DNA of 64,000 nt from Siphonodentalium dalli (taxonomy: Eukaryota; Mollusca; Scaphopoda; Gadilida; Siphonodentaliidae): positions 220,054,205 through 220,118,204 of the forward strand of contig CP136064.1 of NCBI GenBank assembly GCA_032622095.1, in the 5' to 3' direction. A model generated the notes under the pieces. It was not told where the DNA came from. It worked only from the letters and a program-made list of their open reading frames with translations, and searched no databases. Positions 59,726-64,000 of this stretch are shown one piece after another (position 1 is the first letter of the stretch; each line of letters opens with the position of its first letter). The translations under genes were made by a program, and so were the position numbers.

Positions 59726-60371
59726 ACTAGCCGATGAGCCAGACGTTGTCCGGGCTATTCAAAAACCAAATTTCAAGTCGATAGCTCCACCCGTTTCCGA
59801 GATCTGGTCTGCGCATGCGCGAAGCTGGCGTCGCACGGGCTCGGCGACCCGATAAAATTCGTAACCGGGGCAAGATACATTCACATAGCAAATTTCAAGT
59901 CGATAGCTCCACCCGTTTCCGATATCTCGTCTGCGCATGCGCGAAGCTGGCGTCGCACGGGCTCGGCGACTCGATAAAATTCGTATCCGGGGCAAGATAC
60001 ATTCACATAGCAAATTTCAAGTCGATAGCTCCACCCGTTTCCGAGATCTCGTCTGCGCATGCGCGAAGCTGGCGTCGCACGGGCTCGGCGACCCGATAAA
60101 ATTCGTATCCGGGGCAAGATACATTCACATAGCAAATTTCAAGTCTATAGCTCCACCCGTTTCCGAGATCTCGTCTGCGCATTCGCGAAGCGGCGCCGCA
60201 CGGGCTCGTCAATACGACAACGTCCACCGCCTGGTCAAACTACACACACGTACCAAGTTTCGTCCCGATCGGTCGAGAATCGTAGATTTGTATAAATGAC
60301 AAACATACAGACAAACATACAGACAAACATACAGACAAACATACAGACAGAGGTCTTCAAAATATATATGA
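59726..60371 (+). mobile_element. Composite element C with 122-bp tandem core
   Basis: It opens ACTAGCCGATGAGCCAGACG then TTGTCCGGGC directly after element B's tail. It has about three and a half 122-bp units closely related to those of element A, then ACCAAGTTTCGTCCCGATCG, ACAGACAAACAT repeats (60302-60345) and AATATATATGAGA. Apart from one substitution the header is identical to A's. Confidence 0.85.
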
Positions 60372-61944
60372 GATAACCATGTTTATAAATATTCTTCTCC
60401 ACAATGGAGGCATACAATAAATATATATATGAATATCTCTTCAATTTGCACTTAAACCGAGTAATTTCATTTTACGACCACCAATCCATATCATTTTATG
60501 AGAGCACACATCCGAGTTTTACGACATGCTGAAAATCTACTCCACTGCTAAATAATGTGTTGATATTGATGTGTGCTATGTCACTCATTTGAAAAAGTTG
60601 TCAGTTACTAACATCCGATCTAATTAATAATTATAGGATATTAGTTAGTTGGTTTGATAATAGTCTGATATCAGCGTTCGGTAATCTCATATCAGCCATC
60701 GGGCGTCGGTACCAGGCTGATATGAAGTTTCATCGGACTGCTATCGGGTCTAATATCAAACCAACCAAATAATATAATCTAAATACAACTTGAATGCCTT
60801 TGCTATGTGCTAAAAAATTGAGTGTGTAAAACATTGAGTGTGTAGTACTGCAAATCCCAAACTGCAACGTGGGACTGACATAACGTAAACATTTTTAGTT
60901 TTAGTCATTTGAACCATACATCAATTATACGAAGATTAAAACAACTGACCAGAATCAGTATGTATTATAGATAATACTTCTTCTATATTTAGACTGCCAT
61001 CCATATGTGTCAGTTTTTGATACTGAAAAATACTGCGCGTTTGTAGCCGGCTTTCTGTGGTTAATGTAAATACTATTTTATTTTCGAACAGAACATCCAA
61101 CACATACAAACAAATGCATTTAAACAGCACGTGTTCTGGCGTGACAAGCCGTTTCTGCTGTTATTCAACTCCGCAATATATGATACAAGAAAACTAAGAT
61201 GCATGCATCAGGTCAGCCATGAACTATTTAGCATAGAATAATTCAGTTCGGTTGCAGTTTCACAACGTTACAACTGACATACGATTACACCTTGAATGTG
61301 GAAATATGTAAGAGTGAATATTTATGTTCTAAATCCCATGTTTCACATTTAGTGGTAATGGGGTCGTACTTTATTAACACGCAAGTAGTGTAATTAAGTA
61401 CGGGTAATTAGAAGTAACAAATCGTTTAGTTTCTATCGTATCGGATAAAAGAGGTGAGCAGATTGCCGATGATGAATGCTCTCGTTAGCTGCCAATATAA
61501 TGTGCATATTTGCCCCGTTACGTTTATACACTGTAGCATTGGCGGGCCAGAGTGTGTTGACATGTTAAGTGTTTGGTTCATTAATAACAGATCAGCAGGG
61601 ATTTGTCGTGATAACGTATACGTGGAAATATGCTACCTAAACGGTTAAATTAACGGTTGATCTATTACACCACCGTGTATACTCGGTTTAAATAGGTATA
61701 TTATAAAGGGACGTGTGCTCAATTTTGGTGCGGACCGATGATAAAACAAAATCAGAAGTAAATGTCGGCGGGCGGGAGGGCCATTTTTTCAATAATTTTA
61801 AAAGAAATTGAACAGTTGCAGCAGCAGCAGCAAAAAAAGGGTGTACAATTGGCAAATGATGAGGGGCGGCGTGACGTGTAACTAGGATTGAACTTAGATA
61901 TGCAATTTGGAGATTATTGGATGAGGGATGTTATATTAATTATA
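60372..61944. other. AT-rich stretch without recognised features
   Basis: No TIRs, arrays or convincing coding frames. A short CAG run lies at 61818-61830. Confidence 0.55.
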
Positions 61945-61948
61945 TTAA

Positions 61949-62434
61949 AGGGACGAGGGGGCTTAGTTGTCGAAAATATTCATATTTGTTCCAAACACCG
62001 TAAACAGAAAAATATTAAAAGGCATACATATTGGTTCAAATATACGATCACTATCGCGTAAACATCATGCTCACATAAAGACCTACTAAATTTTACCTAA
62101 ACAAGAGTCTGATTGTGTTATAGAAGGCAGCACAATGCTACTGGCTAATCACACACAAATGGTATAAACGCTCTTTATTATTTCCAAATAAGGAATTGAG
62201 CAACAAAGAACGCTCTTTATGTTTACCATCATAATATAAAGAAACACCAAGAAAGTAACTTTTTATGCTTTGTCAAACAATCGTCAAATTTACGACAATA
62301 ACATACTGTTTATGAGATATTTCTCATTTGTATATTAACAAAGTATGTCTATATTTGAATATTATTTTCGTTTGCAGCGGTTTTTGACAGGTGGAAATAT
62401 GTTCACAGGATACCCACCAAGGCCTTCCGTACCT
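61949..62434 (-). mobile_element. TTAA MITE, family 1 (diverged copy)
   Basis: TTAA lies at 61945-61948 and 62435-62438. The ends are AGGGACGAGGGGGC and CCTTCCGTACCT. The internal landmark AAACGCTCTTTATTATTTCC is kept, but overall divergence is greater than in the other copies, implying an older insertion. Confidence 0.8.
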
Positions 62435-62697
62435 TTAAGGTATACTGCAACTTTGTTTCTTGCCAATAGCAGAATACATAATGCTATTAAGAAGTGACAC
62501 AAAACACAGAACATTTTTTTTAATTATAAGTATTGAGCAGTGAGAAATATTTGAGTAGAGGAAACCAGTAACGAAAGGCGATATTAACATGATTTCTGTC
62601 AGCGAATAATTGTTTACGTTCCAATGAATATTAAAATGTACTGAAAACAAACTGCTAATGGGTGCCAGACTTTCATAAACACAAATTATGTATTAAT

Positions 62698-62970
62698 GGT
62701 GTAACGACATATTTCGTTCTTAATTGTCTAAAAAAAATAGGGGATCGGGATGTTTGGATCTCTAGTTTAACGACATTTTTCGGTCTTTAATAGTTTAATG
62801 ACATTTTTCGGTCTTTATAATATCTCAAGATATAGGGGGTATTTGGATCTCTATAGTTTAACGACATTTTTCGGTCTTTATAGTTTAACGACATTCTCGG
62901 TCTTTAATATTTCAAGATATAGGGGCCCTTAGTGGGTATTTGGATCTCTAGTTTAACGACATTTTTCGGT
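62698..62970. repeat. Irregular tandem repeat of a 26-bp motif
   Basis: TTTAACGACATTTTTCGGTC plus TTTA recurs about six times (near 62698, 62766, 62792, 62857, 62884 and 62952), some copies separated by CAAGATATAGGGG and ATTTGGATCTCTA stretches. Confidence 0.85.
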
Positions 62971-63083
62971 CTTTGATAGCAAAATGGAAGAAGTACATCT
63001 TTGGAAAGATGTGGTGGCCCTAAAAAGGAAAGTTGTTTGGTGATCTTGAAATGCAGTTTTTCTGAACAGTCTTCCTTGATTAA

Positions 63084-63489
63084 AGTGATGTGAAACACTC
63101 CGGCAGACAACGGGCAGAGTGATCAAATAGAAATTAAGAATAATCTTTCTCAAAGTAGTTATTTGTTACGAATAGTAATCCAAATGGATGATACACAACG
63201 TCATTCTTATATATTAGTTAAATGCAATGACTCTCGATGCCATCGAGTCGATGGCGAAATCATTTTTGTTTAATTATAGCCGATAGTTGCGCCCCGAATC
63301 GAGATGTAAATATTTACAATTTGGAGTAGTTCAGACGATGTTCTCTATGAAGTGGTGTGGTAGATTATTTTGGAAATTTTCAGTGATGTTAATAGAATGA
63401 TAACATTCCCCAGGTTGGCAAAGTGCCTGAGCACTAACTTATCAATTTCTCGCACCCGAAAAAGTCCATAACAAGTCCATAATATATCT
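63084..63489 (+). mobile_element. TTAA MITE, family 2
   Basis: TTAA lies at 63080-63083 and 63490-63493. It begins AGTGATGTGAAACACTCCGG and ends CATAATATATCT. Confidence 0.85.
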
Positions 63490-63582
63490 TTAAGCATATA
63501 TATAAATCTCCGAAAACCAAAATTCTAAAGCGTTAAACGATTTCTTGAAATACAGTTTTTCTGAACAGTCTTCCTTGATTAA

Positions 63583-63974
63583 AGTGATGTGAAACACTCC
63601 GGCAGACACCGGGCAGAGTAATCAAATAGAAATTAAGAATAATCTTTCTCAAAGAAGTTATTCGTTACGAATATTAATCCAAATGGATGATACACAACGT
63701 CATTCTTATATATTAGTTAAATGCAATGACTCTCGATGGCGAAATCATTTTTGTTTAATTATAGCCGATAGTTGCGCCCCGAATCGAGATGTAAATATTT
63801 ACAATTTGGAGTAGTTCAGACGATGTTCTCTATGAAGTGGTGTGGTAGATTATTTTGGAAATTTTCAGTGATGTTAGTAGAATGATAACATTCCCCAGGT
63901 TGGCAAAGTGCCTGAGCACTAACTTATCAATTTCTCGCACCCGAAAAAGTCCATAACAAGTCCATAATATATCT
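63583..63974 (+). mobile_element. TTAA MITE, family 2 (tandem duplicate)
   Basis: TTAA lies at 63579-63582 and 63975-63978. It is nearly identical to 63084-63489 and was carried by the surrounding segmental duplication. Confidence 0.85.
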
Positions 63975-64000
63975 TTAAGCATATATATAAATATCCGAAA

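Larger units (their letters stand above)
63050..64000 (+). repeat. ~499-bp tandem duplication, open at the window edge
   Basis: The block beginning TGAAATGCAGTTTTTCTG at about 63050 repeats at about 63548. Each copy includes a complete family 2 MITE and the same flanks, so the duplication happened after the MITE insertion. The first copy has an extra ~15 bp near 63240 (CCATCGAGTCGATGG). Confidence 0.9.

Noticed and set aside
56572-60200. CRISPR-like array
   Set aside because: The 122-bp units are repeats without unique spacers, the genome is eukaryotic in character, and no cas genes exist.

Overview
This window looks like non-coding, repeat-dominated nuclear DNA of an animal, most likely a marine invertebrate and perhaps a mollusc or other lophotrochozoan. 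The evidence is AT-rich sequence, no operons, no long cellular open frames, decayed non-LTR retrotransposon (LINE) reverse-transcriptase fragments, many short terminal-inverted-repeat (TIR) elements, and composite repeats that combine tandem cores with ACAG microsatellites. The lineage is inferred from repeat style only. I see no intact host gene, no tRNA or rRNA, and no CRISPR array.

Layout. 0-5.6 kb: a hAT-like element with perfect 8-bp target duplications (181-1159), a TTAA-flanked MITE (1339-1851), foldbacks, and repeat 'F' (4433-5560), which carries a GC-rich palindromic insert. 5.9-8.6 kb: a CR1-like LINE 3' end, a broken C2H2-finger relic and a ~167-bp tandem array. 11.1-15.0 kb: a second, inverted copy of F, split by a 2.9-kb long-TIR element inserted at TTAA; the first F copy preserves the empty TTAA site. 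15.1-19.6 kb: a decayed LINE with a MITE inside it, then three kinds of TTAA-flanked MITE. 19.6-26.9 kb: a large inverted-arm structure with 1.03-kb tandem repeats in its left arm. Between the arms lies a decayed, partly inverted-duplicated gene of a protein family with an EEADTR-type motif and a C-terminal CXC-like cysteine cluster. I consider this the best candidate for an undescribed mobile system here.

27-39.5 kb: MITEs, composite element D (30373-33566), a LINE C-terminus with a single TGA break, and a second LINE interrupted by two nested DNA elements. 39.5-43.9 kb: featureless AT-rich DNA. 43.9-48.2 kb: composite element E, related to D, with local duplications. 50.3-55.3 kb: MITEs, a TIR element, foldbacks and two promoter-like patches. 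55.4-60.4 kb: a LINE split by a MITE, then three head-to-tail composite elements (A, B, C), the first of which took in a 5'-truncated LINE with a 5-bp target duplication. 60.4-64 kb: quiet DNA, a diverged MITE and a ~500-bp tandem duplication running to the window edge.

Nothing here works as a pathway. The window is a stratified record of insertion: LINEs and older repeats were hit by MITEs, and several insertion events can be read directly because an empty site, an interrupted reading frame or a target duplication survives. All elements appear non-autonomous or dead; no complete transposase, helicase or reverse transcriptase is present.
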